DNA of 13,594 bases from CAZOHG01 sp964579725 (GCA_964579725.1 CAZOHG010000081.1:1-13594); one strand, 5' to 3'. Shown: positions 1-8,979, counted from the stretch's first letter. The notes: generated by a model not told the origin, from the letters alone. A program made the numbers and translations.

Positions 1-49
1 ATTTTTCAGCGAAGAAAGGAAGGGATTTATTTTTGGAAAACAATCTACC

Positions 50-69
50 CCCACTCATGAATGGGTGGG
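50..69. repeat. Strong intergenic hairpin
   Basis: The arms CCCACTCAT and ATGGGTGGG pair over nine positions with a single G-T wobble around a GA centre; in practice the innermost pair opens to give a tetraloop. The stem is GC-rich. Neither strand has a clean run of T directly after it, so it is not a textbook Rho-independent terminator, although it could still end or stabilise the permease transcript, whose stop is about 140 nt upstream on the minus strand. Similar CCCAC/GTGGG hairpins sit near the ends of some IS200/IS605-type elements. That resemblance comes from memory and is only a suggestion. Confidence 0.5.
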
Positions 70-83
70 TTCGCTCTCAGGTT

Positions 84-112
84 GTCTCTGCGGGACACGA
101 GTTTCCGGAGAC
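84..112. repeat. Two-tier hairpin next to the first inverted repeat
   Basis: An outer stem GTCTC (84-88) pairs with GAGAC (108-112). An inner stem CGGGA (91-95) pairs with TTCCG (103-107) with one G-T wobble. A 2-nt bulge (89-90) separates the stems and the loop is 7 nt (96-102). Five T residues at 116-120 follow on the plus strand after a 3-nt spacer, so a weak plus-strand terminator is possible, but no plus-strand gene precedes it in the window. On the minus strand it would lie in the 3' trailer of the permease mRNA, just before the 50-69 hairpin. It may be part of one structured or repeated element with that hairpin. Confidence 0.4.
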
Positions 113-207
113 CAATTTTTGAGACTTGAACCTTCGATTCTATTTCCGTGAAGAAATCCAAAATAATTTTCTGGTCGGGTACTTCACACTTCCGTGTTCA
201 AAAAATG

Positions 208-1749
208 TCAATTCGCGACCTTCTCGCTTTTTGTGCCAAAACTCAACGCCCACAAAATGGCGGCAAAAGCCAAATACGCCGCCGTAAAAAGATAGGGAGA
301 GTTTTTGCCGGTCAGCCAGGGCAAGTAAATATCGCCGTTAGGCATGACGGAATGAATCACCCCGAAAAATGTAAGCGCCGCCGTAACCAACAGGTACCAA
401 ATGGCCTCCTTTAGTTTGTGGTCAATAACAAAGGCCATTATGGCTCCCCAAAGCATGCCTGTTAGAATAAAGCCGTGTCCCAGCACCATAATCACCTGGT
501 AAGTGCTGGCTAAATCTGCCGGTAATTTGGTCATATCGCCCCCCAGGACACCCAGCATGCTTCCCATTTCAATAAGTACCAAATCGGCCACAATGGGCAG
601 AAAGGCAAAACCGACCGCCGGTGCGTGCCGATCGGGACACACCTGAAATGCCTGCGCAATAATGACCAACCCGATGAAAATCAAAATGGGGGCCACCGCC
701 GCCACCGGAATCAAGTCCACAATAAAGGAGACGTAACCGAGAACCCCGCCCAATCCAATAAAAAGACCAGTGAGAAATGTGTACCCTGCTCGTCCGCCCA
801 TTTCTTTGTAGGCCGGATGTCCGATGTAGGGGGTCGATTGTGCCACACCGCCAAAAAGTCCCGCCAAAAGGGTTACAATAGCCTCGGTTAGCAGAATGTT
901 GCGGGTATTGTAATTGTCTCCTGCCACACGAGCACTTTCCGTCACATTAATGCCACCCACAATGGTCAAAATACCGAAAGGAATGGCAATCGGAATGTAC
1001 GGAACGGCTGCCTTCATGCCCTTCAAAAATCCCAATGTGGGCAGGGGCCAGGCCATGTGCAGGGTCATTTCCGGCGTCTTAAAAGGGGCGCCCAACAGAT
1101 GAAGGGGGCCCAAAATGTAGTAAATAAGCGTCCCAAGAGTGACAGCCACCAAAACGGCCGGCACATTCCCGGGCAATTTAAATCCTGCTACCACTGCGTA
1201 AATAATAATGCCCAGGGACACCAAACCGACAACCGGCATTTTGAACACATCGATCAGTGGTAAAAAGGCAAGCAACGCGACGCCGATTCCGGCCAGAGAA
1301 CCCAACAAACCGGCCTGCGGAACCACGCGTTGGATCCACCCGCCAAAAAAAGAGAAAAATACCTTAATTAACCCAATCACAATCATCGTCGCCATTCCCA
1401 CGTACCAGGTGAGCATGGCGTCACCCGTGCTCACGTAAACAGGCCCCAAAACAGCGAAAGCAATCCCAATGGTGGAGGGGGTGTCCAATCCCAAAGGCAT
1501 GGCGGTGACCTTTGGGTTTCCCGTTTTTTTGGCCAGCCGAATGGCCATCCAGGTGTACACCAGGTCACCAAAAAACACACCCAAAGCCGTACCTGGAATC
1601 ATTCGGTTAAAAACAATGTCCAAGGGGTAGTGAAAAACGCCCACCAAAATTCCGGTTAACATGACGAGATTCGTCACGTTGTCCAGCATCAGTCCAAAAA
1701 AGGCATTTAAATCGTCCCAAACAATCCAGCGGTATCGTGTTTCTGTCAT
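208..1749 (-). CDS. NCS2/AzgA-like permease (putative nucleobase transporter)
   Basis: This is a polytopic inner-membrane protein of about 513 residues with roughly 12-14 hydrophobic segments. It shows features of the NCS2 (xanthine/uracil/AzgA) family: an N-terminal FFGLMLDNVTNL segment and a central GGINVTESARVAGDNYNTR segment, followed by STPYIGHPAYKEMGGRAGYT, the region that lines the substrate site in AzgA-like proteins. The expected role is proton-coupled uptake of a purine or pyrimidine base; the substrate cannot be assigned. Start choice: the frame is open to an ATG at 1809, but that codon has only AGGGG one base upstream. The ATG at 1749 has GAGG eight bases upstream and gives an N-terminus (MTETRYRW) entering the first membrane segment directly, so it is preferred. 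It follows the DPP IV gene by about 120 nt (63 nt with the longer start) and may be the last gene of that unit. Confidence 0.8.
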   Translation of the reverse strand: MTETRYRWIVWDDLNAFFGLMLDNVTNLVMLTGILVGVFHYPLDIVFNRMIPGTALGVFFGDLVYTWMAIRLAKKTGNPKVTAMPLGLDTPSTIGIAFAVLGPVYVSTGDAMLTWYVGMATMIVIGLIKVFFSFFGGWIQRVVPQAGLLGSLAGIGVALLAFLPLIDVFKMPVVGLVSLGIIIYAVVAGFKLPGNVPAVLVAVTLGTLIYYILGPLHLLGAPFKTPEMTLHMAWPLPTLGFLKGMKAAVPYIPIAIPFGILTIVGGINVTESARVAGDNYNTRNILLTEAIVTLLAGLFGGVAQSTPYIGHPAYKEMGGRAGYTFLTGLFIGLGGVLGYVSFIVDLIPVAAVAPILIFIGLVIIAQAFQVCPDRHAPAVGFAFLPIVADLVLIEMGSMLGVLGGDMTKLPADLASTYQVIMVLGHGFILTGMLWGAIMAFVIDHKLKEAIWYLLVTAALTFFGVIHSVMPNGDIYLPWLTGKNSPYLFTAAYLAFAAILWALSFGTKSEKVAN

Positions 1750-1872
1750 CGGGAAATCCTCAAATTCCGTTCTCATTTCGCCTGTGGCAGTATTTCTACT
1801 GGAATCCATTCCCCTGCTTTTTCTCTTTCCGATTCGTTTGAGCTGCGGTCCTCGATCAGAAAAAGCATCTTC

Positions 1873-4062
1873 TCAAAGATTTTGAATCAAATAGTCCGTC
1901 ATTTTTCTAAAAAGGAAAAGCCGGGCCTCTTTCCCTCGAATCGAATGACGTTTTCGCGGAAACGTCATGAGGTCGAATTGTTTTTGAAACTTCTGAAATT
2001 TGCGAATCAACTGAGCCGTATTGGCAAAATGAACGTTGTCGTCCGCTAAACCGTGCAAAATCAGCAAATGCCCTTTTAGTCTGGAGGCATATTGCAGGGC
2101 CGAACTGGCTGCGTACCCCTCGGGGTTCAATCTGGGCGTTTGCATGTAACGTTCCGTCCAGATGGTGTCGTAATTTCGAAAATCGGTTACGGGAGCTACG
2201 GCGACACCTGTTTTAAACACATCCGACCCTTTGAGCAAACACATAATCGTCATGTAGCCGCCACCGCTCCAGCCCCAGATCCCGATCCGATTTTTATCCA
2301 CGTACGGCAGTGTGCTCAAATACCGAGCGGCTGCAATTTGATCGTCTACATTTTTGCCACCAATATTTTTGTAGATGAGAAACTGAAAATCGGCTCCTCG
2401 GGCTCCTGTTCCTCGATTGTCCACGCTAAAAACAATGTACCCTTTTTGAACCATGAGCTGATGCCACCAATTGCCCCAGCCGTTGCGCCAGGTGTTGGTG
2501 ACGGTTTGAGAACCGGGCCCCCCGTAGGTGTAAATCAACACCGGGTATTTTCGGGTCGAATCGAAATCCACGGGGCGAATCATGTAGGCGTTTAGTTGAA
2601 GCGTGTCGTACAGGGTAATTTTTAGAAATTTCGGTGTGGCGAACCGGTATTTTTTGAGGGCAGGCATTTTCCCGTCGTTAATCACGCGAACTTTCTTGCC
2701 GTCGTTTCGAAGTAACACAAGTCGAGGCGGTGAGGTGACATTGGAAAAGGTGTCCAATAGGTAATCCTTGTTGGGGGTCAATTGTGCTGAATGCCACCCG
2801 TGGCCCTCCGTCAATCGCTGCAATTTTTTGCCGTCCAAACGAACCCGGTAAATTTCCCGCTCCAGGGGATTGCTTCGGGCGGCCTGAAAATAGACCCACT
2901 TTTCTTTCTTTCCCACGCCTACCAGCCCGGTGCAATCCCACGAGCCGTGTGTCAACTGGCGCTTCACCTTCCCGTTTTTGTCAAGCAGGTACAGGTGCCG
3001 AAAACCCGACTGGTTGGAAGACCACAAAATGCCGTTTTTTAAGAATCGCCAATCGTGGTTCACCTCAATCCACCCGTTCTGACGTTTCTCCCTGCGCAGT
3101 AGCCGGGTTTTTCCCGTTCGGACATCAGCAATCAACAAATCCAATTGGTTTTGCAGACGATTTAAACGCTGAATGGCAAGATGGTCCCCGTCCGGTAGCC
3201 ATTGAATCCTCGGAATGTACTGGTCCGTTTCGGGACCAACGTCCATCCAGATGGTTTTCGCCTTTCCGATTTCCACGACTCCAATCTTTACCAGACCATT
3301 TCGGTCGCCCGCCAGGGGATAGCGTTCCTGTTCCACCGTGTTGTGCGTGGGCATAAAATTGACAATCGGGAAAATCGGCTCTGGACGTTCGTCCACAAGA
3401 AAAAACGAGAGGCGCTTGCCGTCCGGCGACCAAAAAAATCCGGTTCGAATACCGAATTCTTCCTCGTAAACCCAATCGAACTGTCCCACCATCACGTGTT
3501 TTTTCCCGCACGTTGTGACCTGTTTGGCCTTTCCATTTTTTAGGTTCAGAACCCAAAGATTGTGATTTTTTAAAAAGGCAATCCTTTTTCCGTTGGGGGA
3601 AAATCGCGGATCCCGTTCTTCGTCGGCATCGCGAGTCAATTGTAAAATCTTACCGTTGCGAAGATTATAGAGGAACAAATCGTGAGAAGCGGGGAGTAAA
3701 ATCTGCTTTCCGGTGGGAGACAGGCGGTAACTGGGCAACAAAAACCGCTTCTGACGGACAGGCGGTTGAAATTGCGGAACCTCTTTTGAAGAAAGCAACT
3801 GCTTCCGGCGTCCCGTTTTCAATTCGTACTGCCACAGCTCCAAATCCCCCGTTTTTTTGTTGGTGACTACATACGTAAAGGCTTTTCCATTCGGCAACCA
3901 CTGAATTTGGCTGAAGGTTTGTGCCTTGAAATCGGGGCTGTTGTAAATCTTCTCAAGCGTTAACTTCTCCTGCCCTGCCACGGCCGCTGTAAAAGTGAAC
4001 AACAGCCACCCGGCCATGACTAAAAAATTCCAGTACCCCCTTCGCACGTTTCGCCCGGTCAT
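1873..4062 (-). CDS. Secreted dipeptidyl peptidase IV (S9B serine peptidase)
   Basis: A 729-residue exported peptidase expected to remove Xaa-Pro or Xaa-Ala dipeptides from peptide N-termini. A signal peptide covers about residues 1-29 (hydrophobic stretch ending AVA before GQ). Residues 35-480 form the beta-propeller and include DWVYEEEF (196-203), the family motif whose glutamates bind the substrate N-terminus. The C-terminal alpha/beta-hydrolase domain has YTYGGPGSQ with the probable oxyanion Tyr513, the nucleophile Ser599 in GWSGGGY, Asp675 in LADDNVHF and His706 in KRHSI. All catalytic positions are present and the length is normal for the family. The position after the serine is Gly rather than the Tyr of mammalian DPP4. 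The start ATG has AAGGAG seven bases upstream. The gene begins 32 nt after the phosphoesterase gene, so the two are probably co-transcribed and both act outside the inner membrane. Confidence 0.9.
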   Translation of the reverse strand: MTGRNVRRGYWNFLVMAGWLLFTFTAAVAGQEKLTLEKIYNSPDFKAQTFSQIQWLPNGKAFTYVVTNKKTGDLELWQYELKTGRRKQLLSSKEVPQFQPPVRQKRFLLPSYRLSPTGKQILLPASHDLFLYNLRNGKILQLTRDADEERDPRFSPNGKRIAFLKNHNLWVLNLKNGKAKQVTTCGKKHVMVGQFDWVYEEEFGIRTGFFWSPDGKRLSFFLVDERPEPIFPIVNFMPTHNTVEQERYPLAGDRNGLVKIGVVEIGKAKTIWMDVGPETDQYIPRIQWLPDGDHLAIQRLNRLQNQLDLLIADVRTGKTRLLRREKRQNGWIEVNHDWRFLKNGILWSSNQSGFRHLYLLDKNGKVKRQLTHGSWDCTGLVGVGKKEKWVYFQAARSNPLEREIYRVRLDGKKLQRLTEGHGWHSAQLTPNKDYLLDTFSNVTSPPRLVLLRNDGKKVRVINDGKMPALKKYRFATPKFLKITLYDTLQLNAYMIRPVDFDSTRKYPVLIYTYGGPGSQTVTNTWRNGWGNWWHQLMVQKGYIVFSVDNRGTGARGADFQFLIYKNIGGKNVDDQIAAARYLSTLPYVDKNRIGIWGWSGGGYMTIMCLLKGSDVFKTGVAVAPVTDFRNYDTIWTERYMQTPRLNPEGYAASSALQYASRLKGHLLILHGLADDNVHFANTAQLIRKFQKFQKQFDLMTFPRKRHSIRGKEARLFLFRKMTDYLIQNL

Positions 4063-4094
4063 TGTGTTACTCCTTCAAATCGATTGACGTTCTT

Positions 4095-6533
4095 TTAGTT
4101 GAAAAGTTGTTCGTAACGCGCGTGGTGAATTTTGGGGAATGGCACATTCGCCCCCTTAATGGCTCCCCAAATCACCTGATTCAGGGCCAACTCGGGGGTT
4201 TCATCCTCTTCACGAAAATCCATTTTTAGAGAGCGCCTCGCCCCGAAGGCCGTTTTTGTGTTGAAACGGTCCAGCGGGTAGGTATTTTTAAGATGCGTGT
4301 ACGGCGCCAGATTCGGCTTGTCCTGAAAGGCCGGAATAAGCGGAAAAGCTGCGGCGTCGTACTGACTCATGGGCGGCAACCCCAAAATGAGCTCAATGGT
4401 TTTCAGGACACTGGCGGTGTCGTACATGTTGTGATCCACATAACCGTGCCGGGTGTAGGGTGAAATAGCCAACAAAACGGAACGGTGAGCGTCCACGTGG
4501 TCGGGGCCGTTTTGGGCGTCGTCCTCCAAAACAAAAATGGCCGTCTCTTTCCAAAATTTACTGTGGGAGATGGCATCTACCACCATGCCCAATGCCAAAT
4601 CGTTGTCCGCCACCATGGAGCGCGGGGTGTGCTTCCCGGGTGTGGTTCCGTAGGTGTGGTCGTTGGGAAGTCGCATAATCATGAGATTCGGCCAGTCGCC
4701 GCTTTTTTCATATTGGTGAAGTTCCCGAATAAATTCTCGTGCTCGCCAAATGTCCATATAATTTAAATCCCAGGGCCGAAAATGCGGGTCAAAATGACCC
4801 TGGAGATTTTTCATATTTGTGTAGCCGGGTTGGGCCGTGTCCTTAGGCGTTTTAATGAATTCGGCGTAGCTTCGATAAGAAATTCCTGCACGGGCGGCGG
4901 CATCCCAGATGTAACCCTTTTCAGGAAAAGCGATCTTGTAATTTCCCTCAGCAGGGTAGCCCTTTCCGCGACCGGAATAAGTAGTTGGCCAGGTTTTCTC
5001 CACAAAATCGGTGGCAATTGCAGCCATAGACCACTCGTGTCCGTCCGCACTTACTTCGGCATCCACGTAGAAATTGTCGAAGAGAACAAAATTCTCCACC
5101 AATTTGTGGTGATTGGGCGTCACTGTTCGCCCCAAAATGGCAAGAGTCGAATCACCGTTTCCCTGCGGCAAATCGCCAAAAACCTGATCGTATGTTCGAT
5201 TTTCCTTAATAATGTACACCACGTGTTTAATGGGCGAAGGTTCGCCCACGTGGCGTGGAATGGCGTGAACGGCTTTCTCTTTCAACCTTTCTTTTTCTTC
5301 TTTTCGCCCATTCCATCCGTTGTTCTTTTTAACTTGTTCGGTAAAGCTCGCCAATTGAAGCGAATCCGGAACCGGGAGAACCGCCACCGTTCCCCACAAC
5401 AATCTTCCGATATATTGAGCGTTGCTGTGCCCCTTCATTTTTATGGGTTGAGGGCCCTTGGGATTTGCCTTCGAAATAATTCCCTTCCCGTTAGCTACAA
5501 ACAAAGTGTCGCCAGAGACGCTGACCGCTGCAGCCGTCGGGTACCACCCGGCGGGGATAAAGCCTTTGACGTGGGCGTTGCCTTTTTGCGAAATGTCCAC
5601 AAGCGTGACGTCGTTGTTGTCCGCGTTGACCACAAACAATGTTTTTGCGTCAGGTGTGACGGCCAAACCATTGGGCGTGGTACCGTACGGAGCTTTGGGG
5701 TACGGGGCCACGGAAATGGTTTCCAAAACGCTGTCGGTTTCTGTGTCGATCTCCGAAACGTTGTCCGTGTTGGCGTTCGCTACGAAAAGACGGCCGTCAG
5801 AGGCCAGGGCCATTTTGTTGGGATGACTTCCGACGCGAATGGTTTTAAGTAGCGTCAGTGTGTTGGGGTCCACAACCGCCACTGCTTTTCCACCCCACAC
5901 ACTCACGTACAATTTGCTCTGATTCGGTACCAGCAAAACATCGTACAGAAAATGATCAAAGGGCAAACTTTTTAGGATTTTCCTCTTCTTAAGCGAATAT
6001 TTTAACAATTTTTTGGCCGTTTTGGTGGCGACGAAAAGATTGTCTCCCTTTCGGGAAACCGCTACCCCGGTCACAAACCACTCTTCCTTGGAATTGGGAA
6101 TTAGATTAAGTGAATCCGACCGTACGAACTGGCTGTCCTTTTTTGTGAAAACGTACACACAGTTTGCGCCCCCACCGGAGGCAAAAAGCTTCTGACCGTC
6201 AGCGCTAAATGCCAATCCGAAAAAGGACGCGCGTACCGGAAGTGTTTGAACCTGCCGTGCACTCTTCACATCTAAAATAGACACAAATTGTCGACTGAAC
6301 CCGTTGTTGGTAACGGCCAACGTTTTTCCGTCAGGACTTAAAACCATATTCAAGGGAAGATCCCCGACGGGAATTTGCTTACCCGCCGGTGTTAATTTGT
6401 AGTGATTGGGCAGTAAAATGGAACCGTCCGCCAGTTTTCCCGGTAATTGCGTTTTGGACTTCTTTCCGCACCCTGAAATCGCCAGCAAGAGAATCAACAA
6501 CACAGGCCCAAAAAAAATCTTCACTCGTTTCAT
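4095..6533 (-). CDS. Lipoprotein with YncE-like beta-propeller and phosphoesterase domain
   Basis: An 812-residue two-domain envelope protein. The N-terminus is a lipoprotein signal (basic MKRVK, hydrophobic core, lipobox AISGC with Cys22). Residues about 45-390 carry repeated blades such as LSPDGKTLAVTNN, VTPDAKTLFVVNADNNDV and VSVSGDTLFVANGKG, typical of YncE/YVTN seven-bladed propellers. Residues about 435-735 match the phosphoesterase (phospholipase C/acid phosphatase) superfamily: YIIKENRTYDQVFGD (441-454) has the conserved Glu-Asn-Arg group, and FVLEDDAQNGPDHVDAHRS (667-685) holds likely metal ligands. Proteins with this layout are annotated as bifunctional YncE/alkaline phosphatase; the true substrate is unknown. 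The start ATG is preceded by GAGGTG five to six bases upstream, and a candidate promoter lies about 70 nt upstream. It is the first gene of the probable unit with DPP IV. Confidence 0.85.
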   Translation of the reverse strand: MKRVKIFFGPVLLILLLAISGCGKKSKTQLPGKLADGSILLPNHYKLTPAGKQIPVGDLPLNMVLSPDGKTLAVTNNGFSRQFVSILDVKSARQVQTLPVRASFFGLAFSADGQKLFASGGGANCVYVFTKKDSQFVRSDSLNLIPNSKEEWFVTGVAVSRKGDNLFVATKTAKKLLKYSLKKRKILKSLPFDHFLYDVLLVPNQSKLYVSVWGGKAVAVVDPNTLTLLKTIRVGSHPNKMALASDGRLFVANANTDNVSEIDTETDSVLETISVAPYPKAPYGTTPNGLAVTPDAKTLFVVNADNNDVTLVDISQKGNAHVKGFIPAGWYPTAAAVSVSGDTLFVANGKGIISKANPKGPQPIKMKGHSNAQYIGRLLWGTVAVLPVPDSLQLASFTEQVKKNNGWNGRKEEKERLKEKAVHAIPRHVGEPSPIKHVVYIIKENRTYDQVFGDLPQGNGDSTLAILGRTVTPNHHKLVENFVLFDNFYVDAEVSADGHEWSMAAIATDFVEKTWPTTYSGRGKGYPAEGNYKIAFPEKGYIWDAAARAGISYRSYAEFIKTPKDTAQPGYTNMKNLQGHFDPHFRPWDLNYMDIWRAREFIRELHQYEKSGDWPNLMIMRLPNDHTYGTTPGKHTPRSMVADNDLALGMVVDAISHSKFWKETAIFVLEDDAQNGPDHVDAHRSVLLAISPYTRHGYVDHNMYDTASVLKTIELILGLPPMSQYDAAAFPLIPAFQDKPNLAPYTHLKNTYPLDRFNTKTAFGARRSLKMDFREEDETPELALNQVIWGAIKGANVPFPKIHHARYEQLFN

Positions 6534-6605
6534 TTTTCACCTCATGATTCGTTGGATTCCCTCAAAACACCGTTCTTTTGGTTTTTGAGGAATTTATCGG
6601 AATTT

Positions 6606-6634
6606 TTTATATTGTGAGCAGAAATAGCTCTTAA
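6606..6634 (-). promoter_or_regulatory. Candidate sigma-70-type promoter for the phosphoesterase/DPP IV unit
   Basis: On the minus strand TTAAGA (6634-6629, 4 of 6 matches to TTGACA) is separated by exactly 17 nt from TATAAA (6611-6606, 5 of 6 matches to TATAAT). It lies in the AT-rich 160-nt gap between the helicase stop and the phosphoesterase start and would give a leader of roughly 65 nt. The spacer contains a short GAGC/GCTC inverted repeat that could be an operator or chance. It was found by eye in AT-rich DNA, so false positives are possible. Confidence 0.4.
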
Positions 6635-6693
6635 TTTAATTTTTTTGTTGAGATTCCTGTGATTTTTGTTTCCAGCCGCTCAAAAAATCCCCT

Positions 6694-8979
6694 CTATTTT
6701 CCTAATTCAAATTCCAAAATACGCAGCGCACTTTGCTTACCGGTGAGTCCGACTTCCAGAGCAGGCCCCACGCAAGAAGGACAACCGGCTTCGCAAGGAC
6801 AGCCCTTAATAAGATCATACGCTGCCTGAATGAGCTGACCGTGAATTTCAAACAATTTTTCGCTAAATCCGACACCTCCCGGATAGTTGTCGTAAATGTA
6901 AACCGTCGGTCGTGCGTTGAATGGATCCCGCACCATGGGAACCGTACGAATGTCTTTGGGATCGGACATGATGTAAATGGGAGCCACATTGGCCAGTACA
7001 TTGGAAAGTCCGTGCAGCCCTTCGCCAAAATCCAGGCCCTCTTCACGCAGCAGAGCCTCGTAGCGCAAGGGCAAAATCCACCAGTACGACGTGGTGTGCA
7101 TTTCCAATTCGGGCAGCTCGATTTTTCCCCAACCCAAATTTTCGTGGGTGTGGAATTTGATCTTCTTGAACATGGTGGGTACGGTGGTAACGCTCACCTC
7201 GCCCCAGGCCTTTTCGCCGGCAGCGGTGGTTTTCTGTTCCGTTACCTCCAAAATTTTAATGTCCGTTTTAAGCTGTGCGTCGGTGTAGTAATCGGTGTCC
7301 ACCTCGTGGACGTAGGCCTTGCGTCGCTCCCAATCCAGTTTGTCCACGTGGTACTGACGACTTTCGTGAATGTAAATGGCGTCGTCGTGAAGCAAAAGCG
7401 GAGCACTGAACAAATCCATTTCACCAATGACGGTATTTTCTCGCGTGGTGTTAATAATAACAAAATTTTCAGGAGAAGCGCTGCGCAGGCTGACTTCTTC
7501 GGCAGGGTAGATTTCACTCGTCCAGAAGAATTGGCCGTCCTCACGATGGAGCACGCCATTTTCTTCCAAATATTCCAAAATCTCTGCCACCGGATTGGGG
7601 CCAAAGGTCTCCCCTTCCGCAAAGGGCAGCTCAAAGGCCGCACACTTAATGTGACTTATTAAAATAATGAGATTGTCCGGGTCAATAATTCCCGACTCGG
7701 GTGGCTTTTTGAAAAAATATTCCGGGTGATTGACGATGTACTGATCCATCGGAGAACTGGATGCTACCAGAATAGCCGCCGAAATTCCACGGTGACGGCC
7801 GGCTCGTCCCGCCTGCTGCCAGGTACTGGCAATGGTTCCCGGGTAGCCCGCCATGACACACACATCCAATTGTCCGATGTCAATGCCTAATTCGAGAGCA
7901 TTGGTACTGACCACACCCCAAATTTCCCCGTCACGCAGTCCTTTTTGAATTTCCTTTCGTTGTCGGGGCAGGTAGCCGCCGCGGTAACCTCGAATCAAGT
8001 CCGGGGATTTCTTGAACCGCCGCATGGCTTCCTTGAGGTACGTTACCAAAACTTCTACCCGAAGGCGGCTTCGTGCAAAAACGATGGTTTGAATTCCGTT
8101 GCTCAAAAATTTCTGGGCGATTCTCGACGCTTCATTCACAACGGATTTTCGAATACCCAATTTGACATCCACAACGGGGGGATTGTAAAAAATGAAGTGT
8201 TTGGTTCCCCGGGGTGCCCCGTTCCGATCGATGAGTTCCACGGGCTCTTCTAAGATGCGCGAAGCAAGCTCCGCCGGGTTGGCAATGGTAGCGGAGCTGC
8301 AAATGAATTGGGGCGTGCTTCCGTAAAACGCACAAATCCGCTTGAGTCGTCGAATCACATTGGCCATGTGACTGCCAAAAACACCCCGGTAATTGTGGAC
8401 TTCGTCCAGAACCACAAAGCGCAGATTTTCAAATAGCTTAATCCACCGCGTGTGGTGAGGCAAAATCCCCTGGTGCAGCATGTCAGGGTTGGTAACCACA
8501 ATATGTCCGGAGGATCGAATGGTTCGGCGAACATCGGCAGGCGTGTCTCCGTCGAATGTGTAGGTTTTAATATCCTGCTCCAACGCATCCACCATTTCCT
8601 TTAGTGCCACCACCTGATCCTGCGAAAGCGCCTTGGTAGGAAACAAATAAAGCGCACGTGTCTCCGGTTTCTCGAGAAGGGTTTGAACAACGGGCAGATT
8701 GTAACACAGGGTCTTTCCGGAAGCGGTTGGGGTTACCACGACCACATTTTTGCCATCTTGAATTTTCTGGTAAGCCTCGGCCTGGTGGGAATACAAACGA
8801 GTAATCCCCTGTTTTTCCAGCACGGCTTTTAGCTCAGGTTTCAAATTGGGTGGGAAATCTTCGTAACGTCCCTCTTTAGCGGCAAGGATTTCCCAGGCCG
8901 TGATTTGACGCCGGAACCCCCAATCTTCTTTTAGGTGCGTGAGGATTTGTTGAAGTGTATTTTGGCCAAAACGCATCAT
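6694..8979 (-). CDS. MrfA/YprA-type DEAD/H-box helicase with C-terminal cysteine cluster
   Basis: A superfamily 2 ATP-dependent helicase of 761 residues. Walker A motif TPTASGKT (83-90), Walker B DEVH (192-195), motif III SSAT (228-231), and in the second RecA domain TNALELGIDIG (359-369) and motif VI QQAGRAGRHRG (388-398) are all present. The C-terminal DUF1998-like part ends with CPCEAGCPSC (Cys727, 729, 733, 736), the metal-binding cluster seen in Bacillus subtilis MrfA. That family is a 3'-5' helicase linked to repair of mitomycin-type DNA damage; the assignment here is by motif and layout. The frame can be extended to a TTG at 9000, but that codon overlaps the GGGAGG ribosome binding site, so the ATG at 8979 is preferred although the spacing (13 nt) is long. 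It lies 68 nt after the HD hydrolase gene, and no MrfB-like exonuclease is adjacent. Confidence 0.9.
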   Translation of the reverse strand: MMRFGQNTLQQILTHLKEDWGFRRQITAWEILAAKEGRYEDFPPNLKPELKAVLEKQGITRLYSHQAEAYQKIQDGKNVVVVTPTASGKTLCYNLPVVQTLLEKPETRALYLFPTKALSQDQVVALKEMVDALEQDIKTYTFDGDTPADVRRTIRSSGHIVVTNPDMLHQGILPHHTRWIKLFENLRFVVLDEVHNYRGVFGSHMANVIRRLKRICAFYGSTPQFICSSATIANPAELASRILEEPVELIDRNGAPRGTKHFIFYNPPVVDVKLGIRKSVVNEASRIAQKFLSNGIQTIVFARSRLRVEVLVTYLKEAMRRFKKSPDLIRGYRGGYLPRQRKEIQKGLRDGEIWGVVSTNALELGIDIGQLDVCVMAGYPGTIASTWQQAGRAGRHRGISAAILVASSSPMDQYIVNHPEYFFKKPPESGIIDPDNLIILISHIKCAAFELPFAEGETFGPNPVAEILEYLEENGVLHREDGQFFWTSEIYPAEEVSLRSASPENFVIINTTRENTVIGEMDLFSAPLLLHDDAIYIHESRQYHVDKLDWERRKAYVHEVDTDYYTDAQLKTDIKILEVTEQKTTAAGEKAWGEVSVTTVPTMFKKIKFHTHENLGWGKIELPELEMHTTSYWWILPLRYEALLREEGLDFGEGLHGLSNVLANVAPIYIMSDPKDIRTVPMVRDPFNARPTVYIYDNYPGGVGFSEKLFEIHGQLIQAAYDLIKGCPCEAGCPSCVGPALEVGLTGKQSALRILEFELGK

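Larger units (their letters stand above)
1..207. other. Non-coding stretch downstream of the permease gene
   Basis: No supported gene lies here. The stretch follows the permease stop codon (minus strand) and runs to the window edge. It contains two separate inverted repeats, at 50-69 and 84-112, described in their own entries. The rest is AT-rich with no recognisable coding frame. A short plus-strand open frame that begins at 148 runs mostly antisense inside the permease gene and has no convincing ribosome binding site, so it is treated as chance. Confidence 0.6.

Noticed and set aside
50..69. Rho-independent terminator for the permease transcript
   Set aside because: The stem is good, but the minus-strand sequence after it lacks an immediate T run, so it is recorded as a hairpin of unknown role.
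2784..3356. Plus-strand open frame of 190 codons within the DPP IV gene
   Set aside because: It is opposite a conserved propeller region, and its product is proline/serine/arginine-rich without a domain.
4782..5852. Long plus-strand open frame (about 356 codons) inside the phosphoesterase gene
   Set aside because: It is antisense to a gene with a clear lipoprotein signal, propeller repeats and phosphoesterase motifs, and its translation is low-complexity with no recognisable domain.
6733..7662. Plus-strand open frame of about 309 codons across the helicase C-terminus
   Set aside because: It is antisense to the helicase gene with its cysteine cluster and conserved motifs. The translation looks like a codon shadow.
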